64,000 nt of DNA. Source: Luteococcus japonicus (GTDB taxonomy: Bacteria > Actinomycetota > Actinomycetes > Propionibacteriales > Propionibacteriaceae). A program made the position numbers and the translations under genes. Within the stretch, counting starts at the first letter, position 1; each line of letters opens with the position of its first letter. The notes below the pieces were generated by a model that ran no database searches, was not told where the DNA came from, and saw only the letters and a program-made list of their open reading frames with translations. Of this stretch, positions 44,219-52,206 are shown one piece after another. The DNA lies in NCBI RefSeq assembly GCF_003752415.1, contig NZ_RKHG01000001.1, positions 1,302,001 to 1,366,000 on the forward strand, given 5' to 3'.

Positions 44219-44326
44219 ATTCCCTGCGAGAGTTGCGGGTAAGCGTTCCTTGAGCGGTGCGGTCCCGCGGGAGTGTGCTCGTTCATGCCATCCGCATCGC
44301 ATGTATCCGCAACTCTCGCAGGGAGT
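44219..44326. repeat. Long inverted repeat with 68-nt centre
   Basis: TCCCTGCGAGAGTTGCGG (44221-44238) has an exact inverse at 44307-44324; a further A-T and a wobble pair extend the arms to 44219-44326. The centre is not obviously coding. It follows directly on a terminator and precedes tRNA-Glu. It could be a small RNA, a MITE-like remnant or a second terminator. The rest of the 44102-44425 gap shows nothing else. Confidence 0.55.
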
Positions 44327-44425
44327 GGGTGGTGGGCCCCGGAGGGCAGTGGAGCGGGTCGGGCCCGATGGGTCAACCCGCTGGTTTTGAGCCGAGCCGC
44401 AGACCCCCTAGACTTGCCCGGTCGG

Positions 44426-44498
44426 GTCCCCTTCGTCTAGCGGCCCAGGACACCGCCCTTTCAAGGCGGCAGCGCGGGTTCGAATCCCGTAGGGGATA
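44426..44498 (+). tRNA. tRNA-Glu (anticodon UUC)
   Basis: Acceptor GTCCCCT pairs with AGGGGAT. The anticodon stem CCGCC/GGCGG encloses CTTTCAA with anticodon TTC, and the T arm has GGTTCGAAT. The discriminator is A at 44498 and CCA (44499-44501) is encoded. Confidence 0.95.
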
Positions 44499-44569
44499 CC
44501 AAGGAGAAGCCCCTGACCAGCAGCAATGCTTGTGTCAGGGGCTTCTTCCCGTCCACGGACCCGGCGGGC

Positions 44570-45596
44570 TCAGCGCGCCGGGTAGGCCTTGGGCAGGCGC
44601 ATGCCGCGTTCGGCCATCACCTCGCGCAGGACGTCCGGGTAGTCGGTGATGAGTCCGTCAATCCCCATGTCCACCAGCGCGGCCATCGTGTCGCGGTCAT
44701 CGCAGGTCCAGGGGATGACCCTCAGGCCACGGGCGTGTGCCTCGGCCACCATGGCCGGGGTCACATAGAGGGAGAAGTTCGGATCCGAGATCTTCCCGTT
44801 CTGAGGCATCCCGTAGACAGGCGAGAGCGCTGTGACGCCCTCGATGGACGCGGCCGCCTTCACGAAGTCTCCCCCGAAGTCATCGGCTTCGATGCCACCA
44901 AGCCATGGCGAGGCACCCTCCTCGCCCACCTGCAGGAAGTCGTGGTTGGTCAGGGCAACCAGCGGCATCCGGGGATTGATCCGGTGCATCTCCATCAGCG
45001 CGCCCCAGTCGAAGCTCTGGACAGTCACCTGACGCTGCAGGCCGGACTTCACGATCTCGTCGTTGACGGTACGGACGAAGACCTCGCGCGGCGCGGTCTC
45101 CTGCGGGGCGCCAGCCTCCACCTTGGTCTCGATGTTCATCATCACCTGCCGGGCCTTACGCTGCTTGACCAGGGCGAAGACGTCCTTCAGCTCGAGCATC
45201 GGGGCGATGGTGGCCTTCTGCCGCTCGAAGCCAGGCTTGGGCTGGTACCCGCATTCCAGGGTCTTGACCTGTGCCAACGTCAGGTGGGTGATGAACTTGC
45301 CGACGTAGGGAAACTGGGGGTCCCCCGTGAAGGCGGGGGCGGTGTCGCGGCAGACGGTGCCGTTGATCCTGCGGTCATGGGTGACGACGACCTTGCCGTC
45401 CTCGGTGACCTGGGTGTCGAGCTCGAGCGTGCTCACGCCCAGGTCCAGGGCGGCGGAGAAGCTGGCGATGGACGACTCGGTGTTGAGGCCGACGCCACCA
45501 CGATGGGCCTGCAGGTCGAACTGGGTCTTGACTGGCGCGAGGTGACGAGCAGCCGGGTTGGGCCGACAGAGCCGCGGTGAGGGTGTGCTTCAGCAT
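44570..45596 (-). pseudogene. Glycerophosphodiester phosphodiesterase, frameshifted near its start
   Basis: GDPD enzymes split glycerophosphodiesters. From VKTQFDLQAHRGGVGLNTE to the end the protein is intact, including the catalytic HRG and its later acidic residues (LELDTQVTEDGKVVVTHD) and the C-terminal GIDGLITDYPD. The signal-peptide start MLKHTLTAALSA (ATG 45594-45596) is in a different frame and runs into RASQDP. The only in-frame start downstream, GTG 45436 (MSTLELDTQ), leaves out the HRG motif. So either a single-base indel near 45530-45580 inactivates the gene or the sequence has an error there. Intact, it would be a secreted or membrane-linked enzyme of about 340 aa. Confidence 0.75.
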
Positions 45597-45774
45597 GCTC
45601 CCAGCACAGCACCGAAGCCAGCTGGCCATCCGCCCACCAGCACCCGTCGAATCAACATTTCTGCGAAGGTTCACGGTCTGATCACCCGGGGCCGTGCTTC
45701 ATCCAGGCCGGGCGCGCACGCCCTCTCACCCCAGTGGGATCACCGGACGGGCTGGAACTGAAAGGTGCCCCACG

Positions 45775-45803
45775 CCACGAGGGCGTGGGGCACCGCGAGC
45801 CAA
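45775..45803 (-). terminator. 12-bp stem terminator
   Basis: GTGCCCCACGCC (45775-45786) and GGCGTGGGGCAC (45792-45803) form a perfect stem with a 5-nt loop, just after the stop of the minus-strand membrane protein gene and followed on that strand by CTTT. Confidence 0.8.
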
Positions 45804-45814
45804 TGGTGAGGGGC

Positions 45815-46258
45815 TCAGTTCTCGTCGCGCACAGCGGCAGCCGCGGCGCCGGTCACGACGCCCATGCCCATGACCAGGGCGGAGACACCGTAGGCCAGCA
45901 CGGAGGTGAACAGCGAGGCGCGCACGAAGTTGGCCTGCATGACCTGCTCGCGGGGGCCAGCCAGAGCCTCGGCCTTCTCGGTGTCACCGGCACCCAGGGC
46001 GCCCATGTACTCGTCGCTCAGTTCGGCGAAGGTCTTGCCGCCACCGATGTGCTCGGCGTGGGAGCCGACCACACTGGCCTGCTCGAAGGCCGTGAGGGGG
46101 CCCGCAACGAGCTTGCCACCGAGCTTGGCGGAGTCGGGGTGCACCTCGATGCGCTGGTCCTTGAGCTGCTTGGTGATCATGCCCCAGGCGGCCGCACCAC
46201 TGGCGACGAGGACGGGGCTGGCGGCGGTCAGGATGGCGCGGGAGAGGGACTTGCTCAT
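45815..46258 (-). CDS. Small membrane protein (family often called LigA-like)
   Basis: The 147-aa protein starts MSKSLSRAILTAASPVLVASG and has membrane helices at both ends (about 8-27 and 115-140, SLFTSVLAYGVSALVMGMGVV). The exported middle part has GPLTAFEQASVV and GGKTFAELS. I recognise this pattern from an actinobacterial family often annotated as aromatic ring-opening dioxygenase LigA; nothing in it supports a dioxygenase, and its function is unknown. The ATG at 46256-46258 is preferred over one 27 bases upstream. The gene is divergent from DUF2853. Confidence 0.75.
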   Translation of the reverse strand: MSKSLSRAILTAASPVLVASGAAAWGMITKQLKDQRIEVHPDSAKLGGKLVAGPLTAFEQASVVGSHAEHIGGGKTFAELSDEYMGALGAGDTEKAEALAGPREQVMQANFVRASLFTSVLAYGVSALVMGMGVVTGAAAAAVRDEN

Positions 46259-46430
46259 GGGAGTTCTGCTTTCGTCTGGGGTCACGTGCTGACACCCTTA
46301 CAAGTTGACCATTCATCCAAATATTCCCGACAGGGACTCCAAGCTGTGGACTTCGGCGTTCCCCCCGTCGAGACCCGGTATGAGTGCCACCATGGAGGCG
46401 TCAGACCGACACCTTCGAAAGGCTCCACCA

Positions 46431-46739
46431 ATGGACCACCTCGCAGACATCCGGAAGTACTCCCCCACAGCCAAGGCCGAGGTCGTCGCGGCCATGGAGA
46501 AGACCTACCGTCTCGTCCTCAGCAAGCCCGATTCCTCGATGGTCAGCTTCAGTGACCCGGCCGAGCTCGCCACCGTGCGCGAGAACTTCGTGAAGAAGAA
46601 GCTGGGCATCACGGGCGACGACGCCGCCCTGGACGCCGAGATCAAGAAGATCGGCGAGAAGATCCCCGGCCGCAAGAACCGACTGACGGTCTACTACCTG
46701 CTGGCCGAGCACCATGGGAAGCTCGCGCTGTTCGCCTGA
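46431..46739 (+). CDS. DUF2853 family protein
   Basis: The 102-aa protein has the DUF2853 pattern: HLADIRKYSPTAKAEVVAAMEK, SMVSFSDPAELATVRENFVKKKLGI and LTVYYLLAEHHGKLALF. It is a small soluble, alpha-helical protein of unknown function. The ATG at 46431 (RBS CGAAAGG at 46416) was preferred to an upstream in-frame ATG. It is followed by a good terminator. Confidence 0.85.
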   Translation: MDHLADIRKYSPTAKAEVVAAMEKTYRLVLSKPDSSMVSFSDPAELATVRENFVKKKLGITGDDAALDAEIKKIGEKIPGRKNRLTVYYLLAEHHGKLALFA

Positions 46740-46756
46740 GCACCCCACGCATGACA

Positions 46757-46805
46757 AACGCCGGGAGTACCTGCAATCCCCCGATCAACAGGTATTCCCG
46801 GCGTT
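46757..46805 (+). terminator. 17-bp hairpin terminator
   Basis: AACGCCGGGAGTACCTG (46757-46773) pairs with CAGGTATTCCCGGCGTT (46789-46805) with one wobble, over a 15-nt loop, 17 bp after the DUF2853 stop. Confidence 0.8.
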
Positions 46806-47098
46806 CTGAGCGCCCGACCATCGCCTCCCCCGAGGCGGCTGGCGCACCGCGCCTTGGGTCCATCGTCACCCGCACAGGCTGTGAAAACAAGTTAACGGTT
46901 AACACGGCGCCGAAAACCTCGAACATCCAGCGGCCCGACACACCCCGAGTGTGAGCCCAGCCATAAAACCCCTAGTCAGAGCGATGCAAGATCCACCGTT
47001 GGCCTCGATTTCACTTTTGCCCCCAGTTCACGCTATATTTTTCGAGCTGCCTGAAACGGGCAGTCGGCCGGATCGGAAACGATCCAGCAGGGCCGCAA

Positions 47099-47172
47099 GG
47101 CCCCGTAGCGCAGTTGGTTAGCGCGCCGCCCTGTCACGGCGGAGGTCGCGGGTTCGAGTCCCGTCGGGGTCG
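47099..47172 (+). tRNA. tRNA-Asp (anticodon GUC)
   Basis: Acceptor GGCCCCG pairs with CGGGGTC (one wobble). Anticodon stem CCGCC/GGCGG, anticodon GTC in CTGTCAC, T arm GGTTCGAGT. The discriminator is G at 47172 and CCA is not encoded. The upstream sequence is AT-rich with TATATT at 47035-47040. Confidence 0.95.
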
Positions 47173-47174
47173 CG

Positions 47175-47202
47175 AAAGCGGTGATGGAAACATCACCGCT
47201 TT
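47175..47202 (+). terminator. Hairpin terminator with GAAA loop after tRNA-Asp
   Basis: AAAGCGGTGATG (47175-47186) and CATCACCGCTTT (47191-47202) form a perfect 12-bp stem with a GAAA tetraloop and T tail. Confidence 0.88.
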
Positions 47203-47268
47203 TGTGTTGATGGATCCTCGCCGATCCAGACGCACGTTGAGGATGCGCTTCCACCGCGCCTCAACACT

Positions 47269-47342
47269 GGCCAGGTAGCTCAGCTGGTAGCAGCGTTCGC
47301 CTGAAAAGTGAAAGGTCACCGGTTCGATCCCGGTCCTGGCCA
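47269..47342 (+). tRNA. tRNA-Phe (anticodon GAA)
   Basis: Acceptor GGCCAGG pairs with CCTGGCC. Anticodon GAA in the loop CTGAAAA, T arm GGTTCGATC. The discriminator is A at 47342 and CCA (47343-47345) is encoded. Confidence 0.95.
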
Positions 47343-47350
47343 CCACTCAG

Positions 47351-47377
47351 CCCGCTCCCTCACCGGAGCGGGTTTTT
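47351..47377 (+). terminator. Rho-independent terminator after tRNA-Phe
   Basis: CCCGCTCC (47351-47358) and GGAGCGGG (47365-47372) with a 6-nt loop, followed by TTTTT. Confidence 0.9.
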
Positions 47378-47549
47378 GGTGCCCGACCACCCCCACCCAC
47401 GGCCCGACGTCGGCTCCACACCACCTTCCCGTCCTCTCTGCACGCCTTGGCGCGGCCTTGCACCCCCTGCAGATGCGGCATGGCCAGACCCTGACGTGCA
47501 CAGTGGCGGGCCAGCCGCCCGCTGCCGGTATGACCCCCGCAGAGAAGGG

Positions 47550-48515
47550 TCAGCCGGTGTAGGCAGCCGTCCAGCGGGCCACCTCGTCGAAGTAGCGCCC
47601 ACGCACGGCCTCGGCGCTCAGGGCCAGGTCATGCAGCCCCCCATCGATCCGCACCATGGTCACGTGGTTGCCCAGCCGCACCGCCCTGGCGGCGATCTTG
47701 TCCACGTCGAGGACGGCGTCCGCCCGCAGCAGCGCCTCGTCCCAGGTGCGACGGAAGTCGCTGCGGGCGCTGGTCAGCACCAGCACGGGACAGTCGATGG
47801 ACAGCCCAACGGCAACCCGATCATGTCCCGCCAGCACCGCCGCCAGCCAACCCACTCGGATCTGGAAGTCGTTGACACCCTTCAATTCGCGCACCATGGT
47901 CCACTCACCGTCGAGCTCCGCCTCGATGGTGCGGGCGTAGAGGCCGTTGTTGGGCAGTGGGAGCACCGTGGTCGGGTACGTGGTCCTTAGCCGCTGCAGG
48001 ACCGGTGCCGTGATGGCTCGCCGCAGTGGTGAGCCCTGCAGGTCCAACCAGGGCGAGTTTAGGACCAGCCCGGTGAGCTCACCCGGACGCGCATCGGCCC
48101 ACAGGGCGGAGATCAGGCCGCCCGTCGAGTGCCCCATCAGGCAGACCTCGTCGTGGGACTCGCGCAGCACGGCCATGGCGGCATCGAGTTCCTCGAAGTA
48201 GTCCTCGAGGCTGGTGATGAAGCCGGGCAGCTGCCCCGGACGCAGGCTGCGGCCATAGCGACGCAGGTCCACCGCGTAGAAGTCGAAGCCCATCTCCTCG
48301 ACGGCCTCGGCCAGGTGCGGCTGGAAATAGTAGTCATTCCAGCCATGCACATAGAGCAGCGCGCGACGGGTGGTGGGCTCACGGCGACGCACCAGCGTCG
48401 CCGACACAACAGCAACTTCCTCCGGCTCACCCGGTGCGGGTTGTGCCGAAGGAAGTTGAAGAGTCAGTTGTTGATGACCCGGAAGGAGACGGTCATCGTC
48501 CCACTGGTGTGACAT
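47550..48515 (-). CDS. Alpha/beta hydrolase (monoacylglycerol-lipase-like)
   Basis: The 321-aa protein has the alpha/beta-hydrolase features: the oxyanion region LLYVHGWNDYYFQ, a conserved DLRRYGRS strand, the nucleophile elbow GHSTGG, and a distal acid/His pair near VLTSARSDF and DGGLHDLALS. It resembles serine hydrolases acting on monoacylglycerols or other esters. There is no signal peptide. The ATG at 48513-48515 lies 5 nt downstream of the DUF3073 gene stop, so the two are probably one operon. Confidence 0.85.
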   Translation of the reverse strand: MSHQWDDDRLLPGHQQLTLQLPSAQPAPGEPEEVAVVSATLVRRREPTTRRALLYVHGWNDYYFQPHLAEAVEEMGFDFYAVDLRRYGRSLRPGQLPGFITSLEDYFEELDAAMAVLRESHDEVCLMGHSTGGLISALWADARPGELTGLVLNSPWLDLQGSPLRRAITAPVLQRLRTTYPTTVLPLPNNGLYARTIEAELDGEWTMVRELKGVNDFQIRVGWLAAVLAGHDRVAVGLSIDCPVLVLTSARSDFRRTWDEALLRADAVLDVDKIAARAVRLGNHVTMVRIDGGLHDLALSAEAVRGRYFDEVARWTAAYTG

Positions 48516-48520
48516 CGCGG

Positions 48521-48754
48521 TCAGACCGCGCGACGGGGGTCCTGATCCTCGTCGTCGTCCAGCTCGTCCTCGTCGAGGTCGACCCCATATGCCGCGGCAA
48601 GGTCCGCGTAAGGGTCTTCCTCTTCATAGCTGTCATGGGATGTGCTCTTGATCCCGAGCTCTCGCTCCAGAGATGCCACATCCATGTTGACCGGGCGATA
48701 CTTCAGATCCCTTGCAACCTTGGTCTGCTTCGCCTTTGCACGGCCGCGCCCCAT
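48521..48754 (-). CDS. DUF3073 family protein
   Basis: This 77-aa protein has the family start MGRGRAKAKQTKVARDLKY and the characteristic acidic tail (DELDDDEDQDPRRAV). The family is restricted to actinobacteria and lies near pur genes in many of them, as it does here downstream of purM. The basic head and acidic tail suggest RNA or nucleoid binding but its role is unknown. Its stop is 5 nt from the next gene's start. Confidence 0.88.
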   Translation of the reverse strand: MGRGRAKAKQTKVARDLKYRPVNMDVASLERELGIKSTSHDSYEEEDPYADLAAAYGVDLDEDELDDDEDQDPRRAV

Positions 48755-48862
48755 GTCGGGTCGACCCCCTCGCTTTGTCCCTCGCGGATTTACCGCGGCA
48801 ATGTGTGTTCAAACTTTCGTGAGACACAGGCTACCGGACTCACGGGCCCCAACCAAAAGACA

Positions 48863-48906
48863 CAGCCACCAACGGTCCGCCTGTTCGGACGGACCGTTGG
48901 TGGCTG
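48863..48906 (-). terminator. 17-bp stem terminator of the pur operon
   Basis: CAGCCACCAACGGTCCG (48863-48879) and its exact inverse (48890-48906) enclose a 10-nt loop, just after the purM stop. Confidence 0.85.
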
Positions 48907-48925
48907 CACCGCAAGTCAGCGGGAT

Positions 48926-49990
48926 TCAGCCCGCGCTGGGGTGCTCCCCAGTCATCGTGACGCGCTCCTGGGCAGCCTCGGAGGCCTCCACCCGCCCCAG
49001 CACCCAGTTGGCCACGCCACGGGCGTCCAGAGCCGCCCTGGCGGCATCCAGACTGGCCTCGGGGAGCACGGCCACCATGCCGACGCCCATGTTCAAGGTC
49101 GCCTCGATGTCGCTCTGGCTGACCTTGCCCACCTGCTGCACCAGCTGGAAGACGGCCGGCGGCGTCCACGAGGAACGCTCCAGCGTGACGCTGAGGTGGT
49201 CCGGGATCACGCGGGCCAGGTTGTTGGCCAGGCCACCACCGGTGATGTGGCTCATCGCGTGCACCTCGGTGGCCTTGAGCAGGTCCAGCACGTCGAGGGC
49301 GTAGACCTTCGTCGGGGTCAGCAGCGTCTCGCCGAGCGTGCCGCCGAGCTCGGACACGTCCCGGTCCAGCTTCCACCCGGCCTCCTCGAGCAGCACGTGG
49401 CGCACCAGCGAGTAGCCATTGGAGTGCAGGCCCGAGGACGCCATGGCCAGCACCACGTCGCCGGCCACGATCCGGTCCGCGCCCAAGATCTTGGACTTCT
49501 CGACCACGCCGGTGGTGGCACCGGCGATGTCGTACTCGTCGGGAGAGAGCAGGCCCGGGTGCTCCGCGGTCTCGCCTCCCAGCAGCGAGCAACCCGCCAC
49601 TTCGGCGGCCGCGGCGATGCCCTTGACGATGTCGGCGATCCGTTCGGGAACCACCTTGCCGCACGCAATGTAGTCGGTGACGAAGAGCGGCTCGGCGCCG
49701 CAGACCACCAGGTCGTCGACGAGCATGCCCATCAGGTCGAAGCCGATGGTGTCGTGCTTGTCCATGGCCTGGGCAATGGCCACCTTGGTTCCCACACCGT
49801 CCGTGCTGGTGGCCAGCACCGGGTGGTCGTAGTTCTTGAAGGCACTCGCGTCGAAGAAGCCGGCGAAGCCACCCAGCCCTCCCAGCACCTCGGGGCGCTT
49901 GGTGCGGGCGACGTGTGCCTTCATCAGCTCGACCGCGCGGTCACCGGCCTCGATGTCGACTCCGGCGCGGGCATAGGCGGACTGGCTCAT
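48926..49990 (-). CDS. purM: Phosphoribosylformylglycinamidine cyclo-ligase (AIR synthetase)
   Basis: PurM converts FGAM and ATP to AIR, the fifth step of purine synthesis. The 354-aa protein has the start SAYARAGVDIEAGDRAVELMK, the ATP/metal-binding STDGVGTKVAIAQ, GGETAEHPG and ITGGGLANNLARV. I chose the ATG at 49988-49990, which overlaps the purF stop by one base (TGATG) and lies 6 nt from AAGGA; the ATG at 49996 is too close to the RBS. The final residues TGEHPSAG are a short extension. It is co-transcribed with purF. Confidence 0.93.
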   Translation of the reverse strand: MSQSAYARAGVDIEAGDRAVELMKAHVARTKRPEVLGGLGGFAGFFDASAFKNYDHPVLATSTDGVGTKVAIAQAMDKHDTIGFDLMGMLVDDLVVCGAEPLFVTDYIACGKVVPERIADIVKGIAAAAEVAGCSLLGGETAEHPGLLSPDEYDIAGATTGVVEKSKILGADRIVAGDVVLAMASSGLHSNGYSLVRHVLLEEAGWKLDRDVSELGGTLGETLLTPTKVYALDVLDLLKATEVHAMSHITGGGLANNLARVIPDHLSVTLERSSWTPPAVFQLVQQVGKVSQSDIEATLNMGVGMVAVLPEASLDAARAALDARGVANWVLGRVEASEAAQERVTMTGEHPSAG

Positions 49991-51480
49991 CAGCATTCCT
50001 TCTTCTTGAGGGGAGCATTGCGCAGGTCGGCCAGGGGCAGGTCCTGGTCACCGACCGGGTAGACGCCGTCGAAACAGGCACAGCAGAGGTTCTCCTTGGG
50101 CATGTGCGTGGCCTTCACCAGCCCGTCCAGGGAGATGTGGCCCAGCGAGTCCGCACCGATGGACTTCGCGATCTCGTCGATGGTCATCCCGGGTGCGATC
50201 AGTTCGTCGCGGGTGGCGAAGTCGATGCCGTAGAAGCACGGCCACTCCACCGGCGGGGCGGAGATGCGCACGTGCACCTCCTTGGCGCCGGCCTGGCGCA
50301 ACATCGCCACCACCTGGCGCTGGGTGTTGCCACGAACGATCGTGTCGTCCACGACGACGATCCGCTTGCCCTTGACCACGTCGGGCAGCGGGTTCAGCTT
50401 CATCCGGATACCCATCTGGCGCATCGCATTCGACGGTTGGATGAAGGTGCGCCCCACATAGGCATTGCGGACCAGACCGAGCCCGTAGGGAATCCCCGAA
50501 CCGGCGGCAAAACCAATGGCGGCGGGGATCCCGGACTCCGGCGTGGGAATCACCAGGTCTGCGTCGACGGGAAACTCCTTGGCCAGCAACTTGCCGATCT
50601 TCACGCGCACATTGTGGATGCGTCGGCCCTGCAGCAGGGTGTCGGGGCGGGAGAGGTAGACGTACTCGAACAGGCAGTGCTTGGGTGCCGGCGCGGCGAA
50701 CTGCTGCGAGGAGATGGTGCCGTCCGCGGTGATGGTGACCAGCTCGCCCGGCTCCACGTCGCGCAGGAAGGTGGCACCGACGATGTCCAGCGCCGCGGTC
50801 TCGGAGGCGACGACGATGCCAGCCCCTTCCGGCAGCTGCCCCAGCGCCAGCGGGCGGATGCCCTGCGGGTCACGCGCCGCGTACAGCACGCCCTCGTCCA
50901 TGAAGGTCAGGCAGAAGGCGCCGCGCAGTTGCGGCAGCACCTCCAGAGCGGCCTCCTCCAGAGAGTGGTCGTCGTAGCTGGCCAGCAACGCGGACAGGAT
51001 CATCGTGTCCGACGAGGAGTCCATCCGCTTCTTGTGCGGCACCTTGTCCTGGCCGATGCGCTCGGCCAGCAGGGCCTCCAGCTCGTCGGTGTTGGTGAGG
51101 TTGCCGTTGTGGCACAGGGCCAGCGAACCATCACAGGTGGCGGCCAGGGTGGGCTGGGCATTGCCCCAGATGCTGGCACCGGTGGTGGAGTAGCGGGTGT
51201 GGCCGACGGCCAGGCCTCCCTGCAGGGTGTTCAGGGTGGGCTCGTCGAAGACCTGGCTGACCAGGCCCATGTCCTTGAAGACCATGATCCGGTTGCCATT
51301 GCTCACGGCAATGCCGGCAGACTCCTGGCCGCGGTGCTGCAGCGCAAAGAGGCCGAAGTAGGTGAGCTTTGCCACCTCTTGCCCGGGAGCTTGTACGCCG
51401 AACACGCCGCAGGCATCCTGCGGGCCTCGGTCGTGCGGGTCGATCTCGTGGGTCAACAGTCCATCGGGGCGAAGTGGCAC
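49990..51480 (-). CDS. purF: Amidophosphoribosyltransferase
   Basis: PurF starts purine synthesis, making phosphoribosylamine from PRPP and glutamine. The 496-aa protein has a propeptide of about 23 residues, then the nucleophile Cys24 in DACGVFGVQ, the glutaminase signature GLFALQHRGQESAG and GHTRYSTTG, the PRPP loop IVVVDDTIVRGNT, and the cluster cysteines (C-x-x-C type) at LCCACF. It is therefore the Fe-S, propeptide-containing type typical of actinobacteria and Bacillus. The start is GTG 51478-51480. purM overlaps its stop. Confidence 0.95.
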   Translation of the reverse strand: MPLRPDGLLTHEIDPHDRGPQDACGVFGVQAPGQEVAKLTYFGLFALQHRGQESAGIAVSNGNRIMVFKDMGLVSQVFDEPTLNTLQGGLAVGHTRYSTTGASIWGNAQPTLAATCDGSLALCHNGNLTNTDELEALLAERIGQDKVPHKKRMDSSSDTMILSALLASYDDHSLEEAALEVLPQLRGAFCLTFMDEGVLYAARDPQGIRPLALGQLPEGAGIVVASETAALDIVGATFLRDVEPGELVTITADGTISSQQFAAPAPKHCLFEYVYLSRPDTLLQGRRIHNVRVKIGKLLAKEFPVDADLVIPTPESGIPAAIGFAAGSGIPYGLGLVRNAYVGRTFIQPSNAMRQMGIRMKLNPLPDVVKGKRIVVVDDTIVRGNTQRQVVAMLRQAGAKEVHVRISAPPVEWPCFYGIDFATRDELIAPGMTIDEIAKSIGADSLGHISLDGLVKATHMPKENLCCACFDGVYPVGDQDLPLADLRNAPLKKKEC

Positions 51481-51515
51481 GGAGTCACCCTATCGCGGGT
51501 CGGTTGAGGGCGCGC

Positions 51516-51911
51516 TCAGCGACGACCGGACCGCCACCGCTCCAGCGTCTGCTCCACGTCCAGCAGGCCGGTGATGATGGTGCGCCCGGCGATGGGCGTC
51601 AGATTGGTCTGCTTGATCCGGACATTCAGGTCCTCGACGATGGCCCGCGCCGTGGCCTCGTCGCGGACGTCGGCCAGGGTCTCGAGGATGTCCTGCTTCT
51701 CCCGTCGAACTGCCAGCGGGCCCGGCATCGCGCCACGCAGGTCCTCCTTGGCCAGCTTGCGCCGGGCCCACCAGTCGGGATCCTCGCCCGGCCGACCCAG
51801 GTCCGTCAGCGGCTTGCCCTCGCCGGGCAGATTGCTGAACTCGCCCCGCTCCGTGGCCTCACGGATCTGGCGGTCGATCCAGCTCTCGAAGCGCAGTGGT
51901 TCTTCGGGCAT
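51516..51911 (-). CDS. DnaJ-C28-like protein (DUF1992)
   Basis: The 131-aa protein has the DUF1992 core FESWIDRQIREATERGEFSNLPGEGKPLTDLG, followed by WWARRKLAKEDLRGAMPG and a helical C-terminus. This domain forms the DnaJ homologue subfamily C member 28 group, but no J domain is present here. The function is unknown. The ATG at 51909-51911 was chosen over a longer frame. It lies 35 bp upstream of purF and may be in the same transcript. Confidence 0.85.
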   Translation of the reverse strand: MPEEPLRFESWIDRQIREATERGEFSNLPGEGKPLTDLGRPGEDPDWWARRKLAKEDLRGAMPGPLAVRREKQDILETLADVRDEATARAIVEDLNVRIKQTNLTPIAGRTIITGLLDVEQTLERWRSGRR

Positions 51912-51940
51912 GACCCCATGGTAGAACCGGCCCAGGACAC

Positions 51941-51977
51941 ACTTCGGGCCCGCAGCCAATGACTGCGGGCCCGAAGT
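51941..51977 (-). terminator. 15-bp stem hairpin
   Basis: ACTTCGGGCCCGCAG (51941-51955) and CTGCGGGCCCGAAGT (51963-51977) form a perfect stem with a 7-nt loop. It lies between the M20 peptidase stop and the DUF1992 start and is the second of two hairpins there. Confidence 0.75.
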
Positions 51978-52140
51978 CCACCCGACGGACCCCCCGAACC
52001 CATCAGGCATCTTCCCCCTGAAATCTCGCGGCCTGGTTCCCCTCGACCGTTTCGTCGCGATGCCCCAAGTCTGCCCAGAGAGGGGGCCAGTAGAGCAGTT
52101 GAACCGTCAGACACAGAGATCCATTCAGCCTCCAGACAGA

Positions 52141-52187
52141 GAGGATGTCCGATATGTCCCTCACCACGGGACATAACGGACATCCTC
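52141..52187 (-). terminator. 19-bp stem hairpin
   Basis: GAGGATGTCCGATATGTCC (52141-52159) pairs with GGACATAACGGACATCCTC (52169-52187) with one mismatch, just after the M20 peptidase stop. Confidence 0.8.
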
Positions 52188-52206
52188 GGCCTTCAGCCGC
52201 GAAAAA

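Noticed and set aside
44117-44302. Small minus-strand ORF between the SH3/peptidase gene and tRNA-Glu
   Set aside because: It overlaps two hairpins, has no RBS and no recognisable sequence.
46891-46903. Palindrome GTTAACGGTTAAC as an operator
   Set aside because: It lies well after a terminator and about 200 bp from the next RNA gene, with no clear target promoter, so I did not call it a site.
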